From Candidatus Bathyarchaeota archaeon A05DMB-5 (GTDB lineage Archaea; Thermoproteota; Bathyarchaeia; Bathyarchaeales; Bathycorpusculaceae): a stretch of 64,000 bases of DNA. Position 1 is the first letter of the stretch; each line of letters starts with the position of its first letter. A program made the translations under genes and the position numbers. Shown in pieces: positions 7,004 through 16,858 of the stretch. The DNA lies in NCBI GenBank assembly GCA_019685655.1, contig JABFQP010000001.1:124001-188000 (forward strand). The letters are read 5' to 3'. Under the pieces are notes generated by a model. That model was not told where the DNA came from, made no database searches, and saw only the letters and a program-made list of their open reading frames with translations.

Positions 7004-9007
7004 ATGCCTAAGATAGGCGTTTATGTATGCCACTGCGGTTTAAACATTGCCGGCGTTGTTGATGTAGCGAAGGTTGTTGAATACGCTAAAAGCTTACCGG
7101 ATGTTGTAGTTGCAAAAAATTATACTTACATGTGCTCTCAACCTGGACAACGCATGATTCAAGAGGATATCAAGACTCAAGGTCTTAATAGAATTGTTAT
7201 TGCTACTTGTTCACCGAGGATGCATGAGGAAACCTTTCGGAGAGCAGTTGCAGAAGCAAGATTGAATCCCTACTTGCTTGAAATTGTCAATTTGCGCGAG
7301 CACGTTTCTTGGGCCCATAGCGACGAACCAGAGAAAGCAACTGAAAAAGCCAAAGACCTCGTGCGGATGGGTGTGGCACGCGCAAGGCTTTTGGAGCCTT
7401 TGGAAAAAATGAAAGTTAGTGTTGAAAAGAGTGTTTTGGTGGTGGGCGGTGGCATCGCGGGTATTCAATCAGCGCTTGACATGGCTGATGCTGGCTTGAG
7501 GGTTTATCTTGTGGAGAAAACTCCGAGTATTGGCGGTCGCATGGCGCAGTTGGATAAGACTTTCCCAACTCTTGATTGTAGCGCGTGTATTTTGACGCCT
7601 AAGATGGTTGATGTTGCTAAGCATCCAAATATAGTGTTGTTGACGAATTCCGAGGTCACGTTTGTTAAAGGTTTTGTTGGCAATTATGAAGTTATAATTG
7701 TCAAGAAGCCTCGTTATGTCGATGAGAAAGCATGTGTGGGTTGTGAACTTTGCACAAAAGTTTGCCCTGTTAAAATTCCTGATGAATTCAACGAAGGCTT
7801 AAGTGAAACTCGAGCAATTCAAATCTATTCGCCTTATGCTGTACCGAAAGTTGCCATTATCAACCCGAAGCATTGCTTGCGATTGCGATTTGATAAGGAT
7901 GTTTGCGGAAAATGTGTACAAGTGTGCGAAGCTAAAGCCATAAAGTTTGATCAGCAATCGGAAACTATACAGCTTAAAGTAGGCGGCATAGTAATAGCAG
8001 TTGGCTCTGAAGTTTTTGATGCTTCTGAAATGGCTGAGTTAGGTTATGGACGCTGTAAAAACGTAATATCAAACATTGAATTTGAGAGGCTTGTCAACGC
8101 GTCTGGACCAACTGGAGGAAAGATTGTTTGCCCAAGTGATGGTAAAACGCCTAAAACTGTAGTCTTTGTTCAGTGTGTTGGTTCTCGTGACAAACGTTTT
8201 CATGAATATTGTTGCCGGGTAGGATGCATGGCGACCCTTAAGCAGGCGATTTTGACGCGAGAACATTTGGGCAGGGATGTTAACATTTACGTTTGTTTTA
8301 ATGACATGCGGGCTTTCGGTAAGGGATATGACGAATTTTATAGGCGAGCGAGAGATTTGGACATTAACTTTGTTGCTGGTTTGCCGTCAGACATACGATA
8401 TGATTCGAATGGTGCATTGCACTTTGATGTTTATGATAAGGGAACGAATAAACTCTTGGAACTACGTCCAGATTTGGTTGTTCTGGCTAATGGACTTGTT
8501 CCAAACAAAGACCTTGAAAAAATAGGCGAACTATTCCATGTCTCACGCAGCGCTGACGGTTTCTTGTTGGAAGCGCACCCAAAACTGCGTCCTTTGGAAA
8601 GCGCTGTTAGCGGAATATTCTTGGCAGGTGCATGTCAAGGCCCAAAAGATATTCCGGACACAGTAGCACAAGCAAGTGGTGTGGCAGCGAAAGTTATTGA
8701 TTTGCTGGCCAGTGGGGAGATTGAGCTTGAACCATTGAAGGCTGTTGTTGACGAGGACATGTGTAGTGGCTGCCGCATTTGCGAATCGGTTTGCCCATTT
8801 CTTGCAGTTGAAATTAAAACTGAAAAGGTAGGTGACAAAGAAAAACTTAAGGCTGAAGTTGTTGAAGCTATGTGCCAAGGTTGCGGCTTGTGCGTAGCCG
8901 CTTGTCCAACAAGTGCCATTAAAATGAGACATTACACGGATGAGCAAGTTTTGGCGCAGATTCAAGCGGCTTGTGCTGAAAAGAAAGCGAAAGAAGGAGG
9001 CGATTAA
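7004..9007 (+). CDS. hdrA: heterodisulfide reductase subunit A (flavin, Fe-S)
   Basis: HdrA is the FAD subunit of HdrABC, where electron pairs are bifurcated between a low-potential ferredoxin and a disulfide or similar acceptor. The 667 residues show, in order: YVCHCGLNIAG; the FAD dinucleotide fold VVGGGIAGIQSALDMA near 147; the cysteine region LDCSACILTPKM; an inserted ferredoxin pair (CVGCELCTKVCP and CGKCVQVCE) between about 245 and 310; and two C-terminal 4Fe-4S motifs (CSGCRICESVCP, CQGCGLCVAACP). No MvhD or FrhB domain is fused, so the electron donor is not encoded next door. The subunit looks intact. It starts an hdrA-hdrC-hdrB operon. Confidence 0.95.
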   Translation: MPKIGVYVCHCGLNIAGVVDVAKVVEYAKSLPDVVVAKNYTYMCSQPGQRMIQEDIKTQGLNRIVIATCSPRMHEETFRRAVAEARLNPYLLEIVNLREHVSWAHSDEPEKATEKAKDLVRMGVARARLLEPLEKMKVSVEKSVLVVGGGIAGIQSALDMADAGLRVYLVEKTPSIGGRMAQLDKTFPTLDCSACILTPKMVDVAKHPNIVLLTNSEVTFVKGFVGNYEVIIVKKPRYVDEKACVGCELCTKVCPVKIPDEFNEGLSETRAIQIYSPYAVPKVAIINPKHCLRLRFDKDVCGKCVQVCEAKAIKFDQQSETIQLKVGGIVIAVGSEVFDASEMAELGYGRCKNVISNIEFERLVNASGPTGGKIVCPSDGKTPKTVVFVQCVGSRDKRFHEYCCRVGCMATLKQAILTREHLGRDVNIYVCFNDMRAFGKGYDEFYRRARDLDINFVAGLPSDIRYDSNGALHFDVYDKGTNKLLELRPDLVVLANGLVPNKDLEKIGELFHVSRSADGFLLEAHPKLRPLESAVSGIFLAGACQGPKDIPDTVAQASGVAAKVIDLLASGEIELEPLKAVVDEDMCSGCRICESVCPFLAVEIKTEKVGDKEKLKAEVVEAMCQGCGLCVAACPTSAIKMRHYTDEQVLAQIQAACAEKKAKEGGD

Positions 9008-9008
9008 G

Positions 9009-9518
9009 TTGAGCTTGACTGATTTGATGTCTATGGCTAAGCCGAATTTAGAGTCACGAGAAAAAATTCTTCACAAGCTTAGTGGACGAGAGCTTGTCAA
9101 CTGTTTCCAATGCATAAAATGTACGAGTGGCTGCACGGCACTGAAGCTTTTAGAGTTGAAGCCTCACGAGATAATTAAGCTTTTCAATTTGGGTTTTGTT
9201 GATGAGTTAGCATCTTCTGACATCATTTGGACTTGCGCCACTTGCTTGAAATGTTTGCAGCGGTGCCCGCAGAGAGCTTCGCCTTATCATGTGATTATGG
9301 CTTTGCGTAATTTAGCAGTCGAGCGTGAAGCTAAAGTGCCAGAGGGTTATTTGAAGGCTGTCTCGCGGATTCTTGAGACCGGGTTGGCTGAGGGTGTTCA
9401 AGATGTGGTTTCGCGGAAAATGGAAGTTTTTAATCGTGAAAATCTGAAGCTGCCCAAAATAGCGTATCCTAAGGAAAGTTTTCAAGCAGCGTTTATGAAA
9501 GCGATGGAGGAGCGATAA
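9009..9518 (+). CDS. hdrC: heterodisulfide reductase subunit C (4Fe-4S)
   Basis: HdrC carries two 4Fe-4S clusters that pass electrons from HdrA to HdrB. The TTG at 9009 is chosen because GGAGG (8996-9000) stands just upstream and the hdrA stop is one base away; an ATG further upstream would overlap hdrA by 68 bases. The 169-residue product has CFQCIKCTSGCTALKLL and CATCLKCLQRCPQRASP, the two CxxCxxC-x(n)-C clusters, and a helical C-terminal half. Gene order A-C-B with gaps of 1 and 2 bases means a tightly coupled operon. Confidence 0.93.
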   Translation: MSLTDLMSMAKPNLESREKILHKLSGRELVNCFQCIKCTSGCTALKLLELKPHEIIKLFNLGFVDELASSDIIWTCATCLKCLQRCPQRASPYHVIMALRNLAVEREAKVPEGYLKAVSRILETGLAEGVQDVVSRKMEVFNRENLKLPKIAYPKESFQAAFMKAMEER

Positions 9519-9520
9519 AG

Positions 9521-10396
9521 TTGAAAGTCGTCGTTTTTTGGGGCTGCAGAATACTAACAAGCCAGTTTGCCTATGAAATGTCTGTTCGAGAGACATTTCC
9601 TAAGCTTGATGTGGAACTTGTGGATTTAAGCGAAACTAATTGTTGTGGAGACCCAGTTAAGAGCATGAATGATTTTGCAGCCAATTATTTAGCAGCACGG
9701 ATTTTAGCCTTGGCAAATAACACCGGCTTGGAACATTTACTTGTTCCATGTAATCGCTGCCACTTTGTCATTTCAGAAGCAAAAAATATCATGGCAAAAA
9801 ATGATGACGTTAGTAAAAAAGTTGGCGAACTTTTGAAGGAAGAAGGCTTAATTTACAATCCTGACATTAAGATTTGGCACACAATTGATTTTCTTCATGA
9901 TTTGATTGGTTTGAAAAGCATTAAGAAAGCCGTAAGGAAACCGCTTAAGGATTTGAAGTTGGCGACGCATGTAGGTTGCCAAATTATTCGTTACAGTGAG
10001 TTGGGAAGAGTGGATGATGCAGAGAATCCGCAAAAACTTGATGAACTAGTAAATGAATTAGGAGCAAAATCCATAGACTATGCAGAGAAACTGGATTGTT
10101 GTGGCGCTAATTTGATGCACAGCCATGTTGATTCTGCACTTTCACTGGCGGGCACCAAACTTGCTTCAGTTCAAAGTTATGATGTGGATGGATTAGTTGT
10201 TTCTTGCCCCGATTGTGGTTTGATGTTTGATTTTAAACAGAAGGATGCTGCAACTACGGCTGGTGTAAAGCTTGAATTGCCAGTGGTTTATTATACGCAA
10301 CTACTTGGACTAGCGCTGGGCGTTGAGCAAGAAAAAATTGGTTTGCACCTTAACCAAAGCCCAATAGATAAACTTCTTTCGAAAGTTTCGGCTTAA
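9521..10396 (+). CDS. hdrB: heterodisulfide reductase subunit B (CCG domains)
   Basis: HdrB holds the two noncubane 4Fe-4S clusters that reduce the disulfide. Both CCG motifs are complete in this 291-residue protein: WGCR...NCCGDPV...CNRC in the first half and HVGCQ...DCCGANL...CPDC in the second. An active disulfide-cleaving subunit is therefore expected, although the physiological acceptor need not be CoM-S-S-CoB because no methanogenesis genes are seen. The start is a TTG two bases after hdrC, preceded by GGAGG inside hdrC. An acyl-CoA dehydrogenase gene follows after 59 bases. Confidence 0.93.
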   Translation: MKVVVFWGCRILTSQFAYEMSVRETFPKLDVELVDLSETNCCGDPVKSMNDFAANYLAARILALANNTGLEHLLVPCNRCHFVISEAKNIMAKNDDVSKKVGELLKEEGLIYNPDIKIWHTIDFLHDLIGLKSIKKAVRKPLKDLKLATHVGCQIIRYSELGRVDDAENPQKLDELVNELGAKSIDYAEKLDCCGANLMHSHVDSALSLAGTKLASVQSYDVDGLVVSCPDCGLMFDFKQKDAATTAGVKLELPVVYYTQLLGLALGVEQEKIGLHLNQSPIDKLLSKVSA

Positions 10397-10455
10397 TCCG
10401 CTAACAACTTTTATATCACTTGATTCCAGAGTTTATGCTTAAAAAGGTGAAACAT

Positions 10456-11673
10456 ATGGTAGATTTTAGCTTTACAGAAGAGCAAAACCTTTTCCGCAGT
10501 GCTCTACGTGAATGGTGCCAGAAGAATCTGCCCCTTGAGAAAATTCGTGAAATGGACACTAAAGGCGAAATTCCTAAGGAAATTTTGAAGAGTATGGCTG
10601 ATATGGGCTTGCTTATTATGACTGCTCCACAGGAACATGGCGGCACCGGCGCCGACTGGGTTACTGCTTGTATAGCTGCTGAGGAACTTGGTTACGCTGA
10701 CGTAAGCATTGCATTACCGGTTCTTTGGCTTGTTGAGTCTTCATGGGGCTTTGTTGTTGACCGCTACTGCACAGAGGAAGTGCGAGAGGCTGTTATTCGC
10801 AAAGCCTTTAGAGGCGACGCATTCATTGGCATTGCTTCCACGGAAAGCGGCGGAGGCTCGGATGTTGCTGCTTTCAAATCAACAGCTCGAAGAGAAGGCG
10901 ACGTTTGGGTTCTTAATGGCGAGAAAATGTACATCAGTGGTACGGAAGAAGCCAAGAAGCTCGGAGGCGGATACTTTGTTATTGCGCGTACTTCTCCTGC
11001 ACCGCCAGATGCTATGCACCGAGGAATGACGGGTTTCTATCTGCCTATGGATGCACCGGGTGTTGAGATTAACAAGCGTTTCGAGGACATGGGGCGGATG
11101 GCGATTTCCACAGGCGGTTTCATGATGAAGGATGTGCGGATACCTGACTCGTACCGAATCGGCGAGGTTGACAAAGGTTTCTATTTGACCATGGAAGGTT
11201 TCGATAACGCACGAATTTTAATCGCTGCCGTTTGTGTTGGTGCGGCCCAGCGAGCACTAGAAATTGGCATAGATTACATCAAAGAGCGACGAGCATTCGG
11301 TAGACCAATTGGCAAATTTGAAGGAATACAATTCGAACTGGCAGATGATTGGGCTCAACTTGAAGCTTTAAGGTCACTGGTTTATCGCACAGCATGGATG
11401 AACGATAAAAAATACACGGAAGGCACATTTTCACCTTTAGAGGTCAGCCGCATGATTGCTGCTTGCAAGCTTATCGCGCCACATTTCGCGTTTGATGTGT
11501 ATAAGCATGTGATGATTTGGTTGGGCGCTTATGGCTACACAAAAGAATGCCCGTTAGAGATGGGACTACGTGGAATAATGAGCTATTGCGTAGGAGCTGA
11601 AGGCGCAAGCAACATTCAAAGAATAGTCATAGCAAGAGAACTGTTAGGAAAAGAATACATACCATACAAATAG
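10456..11673 (+). CDS. acyl-CoA dehydrogenase
   Basis: This 405-residue FAD enzyme oxidises acyl-CoA to enoyl-CoA and gives its electrons to ETF. The three ACAD domains are visible: an all-helical N-terminus (FSFTEEQNLFRSALREW), a middle beta domain with GIASTESGGGSD and WVLNGEKMYISG, and a helical C-terminus with ERRAFGRPIGKFEG. The catalytic base is likely the glutamate in GAEGASNIQR. ATG 10456 is chosen because AGGTGA (10445-10450) precedes it, with TTTTATATC (10409-10417) as TATA box. It sits between hdrACB and the convergent etfBA, the likely electron acceptor. Chain-length preference cannot be read. Confidence 0.92.
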   Translation: MVDFSFTEEQNLFRSALREWCQKNLPLEKIREMDTKGEIPKEILKSMADMGLLIMTAPQEHGGTGADWVTACIAAEELGYADVSIALPVLWLVESSWGFVVDRYCTEEVREAVIRKAFRGDAFIGIASTESGGGSDVAAFKSTARREGDVWVLNGEKMYISGTEEAKKLGGGYFVIARTSPAPPDAMHRGMTGFYLPMDAPGVEINKRFEDMGRMAISTGGFMMKDVRIPDSYRIGEVDKGFYLTMEGFDNARILIAAVCVGAAQRALEIGIDYIKERRAFGRPIGKFEGIQFELADDWAQLEALRSLVYRTAWMNDKKYTEGTFSPLEVSRMIAACKLIAPHFAFDVYKHVMIWLGAYGYTKECPLEMGLRGIMSYCVGAEGASNIQRIVIARELLGKEYIPYK

Positions 11674-11771
11674 GCACTAACTTCTTTATGCCGATTTTTT
11701 CTTTTAACATCTAAATAATCAACCAAAAGTTCAACGTATTTATAAGGGGGGGCTATACCTTTTCTGAGCAC

Positions 11772-12743
11772 CTATTGCAGTTGTTTCTTTAAGGCTTCTT
11801 TCAATGCAGGCAATATCTCATACAAGTTGCCAACTACACCGTAATCCGCCACTTCAAAAATCGGCGCATTTTCATCCTTATTAACCGCCACAATAACCTT
11901 CGCATCCCTAATCCCAGCAACATGCTGAATCACACCAGAAATCCCACATGCAATGTATAATTTCGGCTTAACCTTATGCCCAGACAAACCAACCCACTCC
12001 GTAAACCATTTCCTGTCCTCAGCCAAAGGACGCGTGTTCCCCACAACTCCACCCAAAACATTCGCCAACTCTTCCAACAACACCTTATCCTCCTTCTTCT
12101 CCAAACCACGCCCACAACTCACAATCACATCCGCATCCTCAAGCCTAACACTACTCATTTCCAAAGGCTTAACATCAACCACCTCAACCTTTGACCCTTC
12201 GACTTTTACATCCAACCTAACCAGTTGACCATCCCGCTCTTTCGGCTCTGGCTTCTCAAACACCCGCGAAGGAACCGTAACAATACATGGCTTAACTTTA
12301 AATGCAATTCTTGCAATAGCATTCCCGCCATAGGTTATCCTTTCACCAATCAACCTCCCTTGCTCATCCAAATTCAAACCATTACAATCAGGAGCAACAC
12401 CAACATCAAGCCGAGTTGCCAACCTCGCAGCAAGCGCCTTCCCATTCCGCGTCGAACCCACCATAACAATCTCAGGCTTGTAACTAACAACCAAGTTATG
12501 CAAAACACTAAGATACGACTCTAAACCAAAACGTTCCAACATTTGATTGTCTACAAGATAAACCTTGTCCGCTCCATGCCTTATCAACTCATCAGCTCTG
12601 CCTTGCACATTAAAACCAACAAGAACCGCTGCTACCTCTGACTGACGCTTATCTGCAATCTCACGTGCTTTCCTAAGCATCTCCAACATCAAATCTTGCA
12701 TCTCAGAGAAAACCCAAACACCTTTAAACTCACTCATGCCCAT
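11772..12743 (-). CDS. etfA: electron transfer flavoprotein alpha subunit
   Basis: EtfA binds the FAD of the heterodimer that takes electrons from acyl-CoA dehydrogenases. The C-terminal FAD domain is typical: VGNTRPLAEDRKW, GLSGHKVKPKLYIACGISG, and AVNKDENAPIFEVADYGVVG. The ATG at 12743 follows GGAGAAGGTGA at the end of etfB and lies one base after the etfB stop, so I prefer it over an ATG at 12761 that would overlap etfB. The product has 323 residues. Whether this ETF bifurcates, which needs a second FAD in EtfB, is not decided by the motifs I can read. Confidence 0.93.
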   Translation of the reverse strand: MGMSEFKGVWVFSEMQDLMLEMLRKAREIADKRQSEVAAVLVGFNVQGRADELIRHGADKVYLVDNQMLERFGLESYLSVLHNLVVSYKPEIVMVGSTRNGKALAARLATRLDVGVAPDCNGLNLDEQGRLIGERITYGGNAIARIAFKVKPCIVTVPSRVFEKPEPKERDGQLVRLDVKVEGSKVEVVDVKPLEMSSVRLEDADVIVSCGRGLEKKEDKVLLEELANVLGGVVGNTRPLAEDRKWFTEWVGLSGHKVKPKLYIACGISGVIQHVAGIRDAKVIVAVNKDENAPIFEVADYGVVGNLYEILPALKEALKKQLQ

Positions 12744-12744
12744 T

Positions 12745-13557
12745 TCACCTTCTCCCAACAATACCTTCTTGAATCAGCGCCTTCGCAAGCTTCTCCGCAA
12801 TTTCTTGCACACTCTCACCCGTAATCTTAATTTTCTTACGCTCTGTTTTAGGCGCCAAAACTTCAACAACATCAATCTTCGCAGTAAATTTCTCTGCTTG
12901 CAAGCCTAAATCTGCAACCACCCACGAGACAATCTCTTTTTTAGACGCTTTCATAATCATCATCAACGAAGGAATTCGTGGCTGATTAATTTCACGCGTG
13001 ACGGAAACAACCGCCGGCAACTTCACCTTAACAGTTTCAACCGCATTCTCAAGCATTCTTTCAGCAACAACTACCTCACCCTCAACAGACAATTTCCTCA
13101 CATAACCTACCTGCGGCAAACCAAGCAACTCTGCCAGCCGCGCACCTACAAGCCCAGAAAAACTATCCAAACTAGTTTCTCCACACAGAATTAAATCAAA
13201 CCCGCCAATCTTCTTTATGGCACCAGCCAAAACATAAGCAGTACCAAATGTGTCAATATTCTTAAAACTTACATCATTAACAACATACGCCTTATCTGCA
13301 CCCATTGCAAGTGCTTCCCGCAAAATAGCCTTCACATCTTCTGCAGTTACAGTCACAGTGAAAATTTCAACACTACCGCCAAACTTCTCCTTAATCCGTA
13401 TAGCTTCCTCCAAAGCATTCTTATCAAAATCACTCATTTTCTTAGGTGCCCCCGCAACCAACAACTGCCTAGTTGCAGGGTCAACCTTCAACTGTGAAAC
13501 GTCAACTGCTTGTTTTAAGCAAACAATTATCCTCTTCAACTTAACCCTATCCCCCAA
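12745..13557 (-). CDS. etfB: electron transfer flavoprotein beta subunit
   Basis: EtfB pairs with EtfA to form the electron carrier. Typical features are the N-terminal IIVCLKQAVDVSQLKVDP, EALAMGADKAYVV, ILCGETSLDSFSG, and the partner-docking region REINQPRIPSLMMIMKASKK, equivalent to the recognition loop that contacts acyl-CoA dehydrogenases. The TTG at 13557 gives 270 residues. A second TTG at 13539, about ten bases after a GGGGGA stretch, is an equally possible start. The etfBA operon converges on the hdrACB and acyl-CoA dehydrogenase genes. Confidence 0.93.
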   Translation of the reverse strand: MGDRVKLKRIIVCLKQAVDVSQLKVDPATRQLLVAGAPKKMSDFDKNALEEAIRIKEKFGGSVEIFTVTVTAEDVKAILREALAMGADKAYVVNDVSFKNIDTFGTAYVLAGAIKKIGGFDLILCGETSLDSFSGLVGARLAELLGLPQVGYVRKLSVEGEVVVAERMLENAVETVKVKLPAVVSVTREINQPRIPSLMMIMKASKKEIVSWVVADLGLQAEKFTAKIDVVEVLAPKTERKKIKITGESVQEIAEKLAKALIQEGIVGRR

Positions 13558-13674
13558 CTTTTACTTGGGAAAATACATGCTTAACACGATAAATATTAAA
13601 AGTTTCGCCGTACAATGCGGTTTTTAAAGTTAAATACGCGTCTTTTTCTTCAATAAAGCAAAGAGAGAACCCGC

Positions 13675-14784
13675 ATGGAATACGAAGTGAAATGTTCAAC
13701 ATGCAATTGGTCCTCACCCAACATATTCAACAACAAATGTCCAAACTGCAGCCAACCACTAAACATTCAGCTCAAACTAAAATTTGAAACTAAAAAAATA
13801 CATGAAGAAAACCGAAGTCTATGGCGATACACGGAATTCTTTCCCTACATAAAAAAGGAAGACATTATAACTTTAGGCGAAGGATGGACACCACTAACCA
13901 AACTGTCAGACAATGTCCATGTAAAAATGGAAAGTCTAAACCCAACAGGCTCATTCAAAGACAGAGGTTCCACAGTGCTAATTTCTGCACTACATAAACA
14001 GATAAAGAAAAGGAAAGGCTACATAGCCGAAGATTCCTCAGGCAACGCAGGCGCATCCATAGCAGCATACGCAACACGTGCAAACTTAAAAGCAAAAATC
14101 TATGTCCCAGAAAACGTTGCTGGACCAAAATTCAACCAAATCCAATTCTACAACGCGGAAGTCACCAAAGTAAAAGGAAACAGAAACAAAGTAGCTGAAG
14201 AAGCCCAAAAACCTAAGAAGGGAAAATTCTATGTTGGACATATACTGCATCCCTTGTTTAGGGATGGCATAAGAAGTCTCGCCTACGAAATAGCTGAACA
14301 GTTAGATTGGCAAGCTCCAGAACGCGTTTATCTGCCAGTTTCCGCCGGAACATTACTTTTAGGTGTCATAAACGGGTTCAAACATTTAGAAGAATCCAAC
14401 ATAATAGAGAAAACACCAAAAATAATCGCTTGCCAAACCCAGCAAGTTTCACCGCTATATCACCACTTTAAGGATTTACGGTATACTCCACCAGAAAAAG
14501 TAACATCAATCGCAGATGCATTAGTAAGCACAAACCCTCCACTACTAGAACTTATGATAAAAAGTTTAAAAGAGACAAACAGCGACGCAATAATAGTCAG
14601 TGAAAAGGAAATTTTAGAAGCCTTCAAAGAACTAGCCAAACTGGGCTTCTTTGTAGAACCAAGCTCAGCCGTTGCCTACGCAGCCTACAAAAAACAACTC
14701 AACAATAAAGAAACAACAAAAAACGAAAAAACAGTAATAATCCTAACAGGAACCGGACTAAAAACAACACTCAAACCAAACTAA
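13675..14784 (+). CDS. threonine-synthase-like PLP enzyme
   Basis: This 369-residue fold-type II PLP enzyme is closest to threonine synthase, which turns O-phosphohomoserine into threonine. An N-terminal zinc-ribbon-like motif (CSTCNWSS...CPNCSQP, residues 8-28) is common in archaeal ThrC. The PLP lysine is in NPTGSFKDRGST, with EDSSGNAGASIAAYA next and PVSAGTLLLG for the phosphate. It is preceded by its own promoter region and diverges from etfB. A different beta-replacing activity, such as cysteate synthase, cannot be excluded from motifs alone. Confidence 0.82.
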   Translation: MEYEVKCSTCNWSSPNIFNNKCPNCSQPLNIQLKLKFETKKIHEENRSLWRYTEFFPYIKKEDIITLGEGWTPLTKLSDNVHVKMESLNPTGSFKDRGSTVLISALHKQIKKRKGYIAEDSSGNAGASIAAYATRANLKAKIYVPENVAGPKFNQIQFYNAEVTKVKGNRNKVAEEAQKPKKGKFYVGHILHPLFRDGIRSLAYEIAEQLDWQAPERVYLPVSAGTLLLGVINGFKHLEESNIIEKTPKIIACQTQQVSPLYHHFKDLRYTPPEKVTSIADALVSTNPPLLELMIKSLKETNSDAIIVSEKEILEAFKELAKLGFFVEPSSAVAYAAYKKQLNNKETTKNEKTVIILTGTGLKTTLKPN

Positions 14785-14899
14785 CCAGTTCTCCCAAAAT
14801 GTGTCATCGCAAAATCCAAATTCCCGCTTAAACCTTAGAAAAACTTATATTGTAATGCTGTTACTCATTTGAGACGCACTAAAGGAGGTTTGAATTGAT

Positions 14900-16558
14900 T
14901 TGTCATCACCCGCTCAAGCAGGCGGTGTGCCAGTTTTAGTATTAAGAGAAGGCTCAAGCAGAAGTAGAGGAAAAGAAGCACAGCACACAAACATTATGGC
15001 CGCAAAAATAGTGGCTGAAACAGTAAAAAGCGCCCTTGGACCGAAAGGAATGGACAAAATGCTTGTGGACAGTTTTGGCGATGTAACAATAACCAGTGAT
15101 GGACGCACAATCCTTGATGAAATGGACATTCAACACCCAGCAGCAAAAATGATGGTAGAAGTTGCAAAAACCCAAGACAACGAAGCAGGAGATGGCACAA
15201 CAACCGCCGTGATACTTGCAGGCGAATTGCTTGGCAAGGCAGAAGAACTCATTGGAAAAAATATTCACCCAACAATAATAATTGACGGATACAAGAAAGC
15301 CTCTGAAAAAGCATTGGAAGTTTTAGAGAAAATCGCCATACCCGCAGAATCCAACACGCAAGAATACTTGAAAAAAGCCGCAATGACATCGATGGCAAGC
15401 AAACTAGTAGCCGAACACAAAGAATACCTCGCTGATTTAGCGGTCAAAGCAATACTTGCAGTTGCAGAAAAAGAAAACGGAAAATACAAAGCAGATGTGG
15501 ACGACGTTAAAGTGGAAAAGAAACCTGGTGAGTCGCTAAAAGACACCAAACTCATTCAAGGCATCGTCCTAGACAAGGAAGTCGTTCACTCTGGAATGCC
15601 GAAACGTGTAGAAAAAGCCAAAATAGCGTTGCTTGATACGCCATTAGAGATTGAAAAAACAGAATTCGACGCCAAAATCAACATCGAAAGCCCAGAACAA
15701 ATGGAAGCTTTCCTAAAACAAGAAGAAGAAATGCTACGAGACATGGTTGAAAAAATAGCCGCAATAGGCGCAAACGTAGTGCTATGCGAGAAAGGCATAG
15801 ACGACATGGCACAACACTTCCTAGCCCGAAAAGGAATACTAACAGTAAGACGAATCAAAAAATCAGACATGGAAAAACTCGCAAAAGCCACAGGCGGAAA
15901 AATAATCACCAACATGGACGACATGAGCGCAGAAGACCTAGGCTACGCAAACCTCGTCGAAGAACGCAAAATCGGCGACGACAAAATGACTTTCGTAGAA
16001 GGATGCAAACACCCACGCGCCGTCACCATACTCATAAGAGGCGGAACAGAACGCATAGTAGACGAAGCCGAACGCTCATTACACGACGCCTTATGCGTAG
16101 TCAGAGACGTAGTTGAAGAACCAAAAATAGTAGCTGGAGGTGGCGCACCGGAACTTGAAGTTTCACGCATGCTTAAGAAATACGCTGAAACTCTGCCAGG
16201 AAGAGAACAACTCGCCGTAAAAAGCTTCGCAGAAGCACTGGAAGCCATCCCAATAACGCTGACAGAAAACGCGGGATTAGACCCAATCGACATACTTTCT
16301 GAGCTGAGAGCAAAACACGAAAAAGGCGAAAAATGGAACGGAATCGAAGTTCACTCAGGAAAAGTCCAAGACATGACCGAGGCTGGAGTTTTTGAACCAC
16401 TATCCGTCAAAAAACAAATAATCAAATCAGCCACAGAAGCAGCCTCAATGATACTAAAAATCGACGACGTCATCGCCGCAGGAAAAATGAAAACCCCACC
16501 AACACCACCCGGTGGTGGACCTCCCGGCGCTGGATACCCAGGTGCTGGAGAGTATTAG
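14900..16558 (+). CDS. thermosome subunit (group II chaperonin)
   Basis: This 552-residue subunit forms the ATP-driven double-ring folding chamber. Group II signatures are seen: [45 protein letters not shown], the ATPase motif [11 protein letters not shown], and [13 protein letters not shown]. The C-terminus ends in a Gly/Pro-rich tail ([15 protein letters not shown]) projecting into the ring. The TTG at 14900 follows AGGAGG (14883-14888). It is the only thermosome gene in the window. The rpo6 gene follows after 27 bases. Confidence 0.95.
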   Translation: MSSPAQAGGVPVLVLREGSSRSRGKEAQHTNIMAAKIVAETVKSALGPKGMDKMLVDSFGDVTITSDGRTILDEMDIQHPAAKMMVEVAKTQDNEAGDGTTTAVILAGELLGKAEELIGKNIHPTIIIDGYKKASEKALEVLEKIAIPAESNTQEYLKKAAMTSMASKLVAEHKEYLADLAVKAILAVAEKENGKYKADVDDVKVEKKPGESLKDTKLIQGIVLDKEVVHSGMPKRVEKAKIALLDTPLEIEKTEFDAKINIESPEQMEAFLKQEEEMLRDMVEKIAAIGANVVLCEKGIDDMAQHFLARKGILTVRRIKKSDMEKLAKATGGKIITNMDDMSAEDLGYANLVEERKIGDDKMTFVEGCKHPRAVTILIRGGTERIVDEAERSLHDALCVVRDVVEEPKIVAGGGAPELEVSRMLKKYAETLPGREQLAVKSFAEALEAIPITLTENAGLDPIDILSELRAKHEKGEKWNGIEVHSGKVQDMTEAGVFEPLSVKKQIIKSATEAASMILKIDDVIAAGKMKTPPTPPGGGPPGAGYPGAGEY

Positions 16559-16585
16559 AAAACGTCAAGAAAAGAGAAGAAAATT

Positions 16586-16822
16586 TTGATAGGTCCTCCA
16601 AAGCTTACGCGTTTCGAGAAAGCACGGATAGTTGGAGCTAGGGCTCTGCAAATATCAATGGGCGCACCCATACTCATTGACGTATCGGAAGGCTTTTCAA
16701 GTCTAATAGACATTGCGTTAAAGGAACTTGAGGCAGGAATTCTGCCTATGACTATTAGACGGACATTGCCTGATGGAACTTATCAAGATATTCCGTTAAA
16801 GTGGCTTCTCGAAGAAAAATAA
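16586..16822 (+). CDS. rpo6: RNA polymerase subunit Rpo6 (RpoK)
   Basis: Rpo6 (omega/Rpb6 equivalent) stabilises the RNA polymerase clamp and core. The 78-residue protein has the family core LTRFEKARIVGARALQISMGAPILID, here spanning residues 7-32, and the C-terminal GILPMTIRRTLPDG. The start is a TTG, 27 bases after the thermosome gene, so the two may share a transcript. The gene ends 36 bases before a convergent gene in a T-rich spacer. Confidence 0.93.
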   Translation: MIGPPKLTRFEKARIVGARALQISMGAPILIDVSEGFSSLIDIALKELEAGILPMTIRRTLPDGTYQDIPLKWLLEEK

Positions 16823-16858
16823 AAATCAATAATCATTACTTTTTCTACTTTGACTTTT

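Noticed and set aside
15784-16116. Arg/His-rich frame inside the thermosome gene
   Set aside because: Low-complexity shadow of a clear chaperonin coding sequence.
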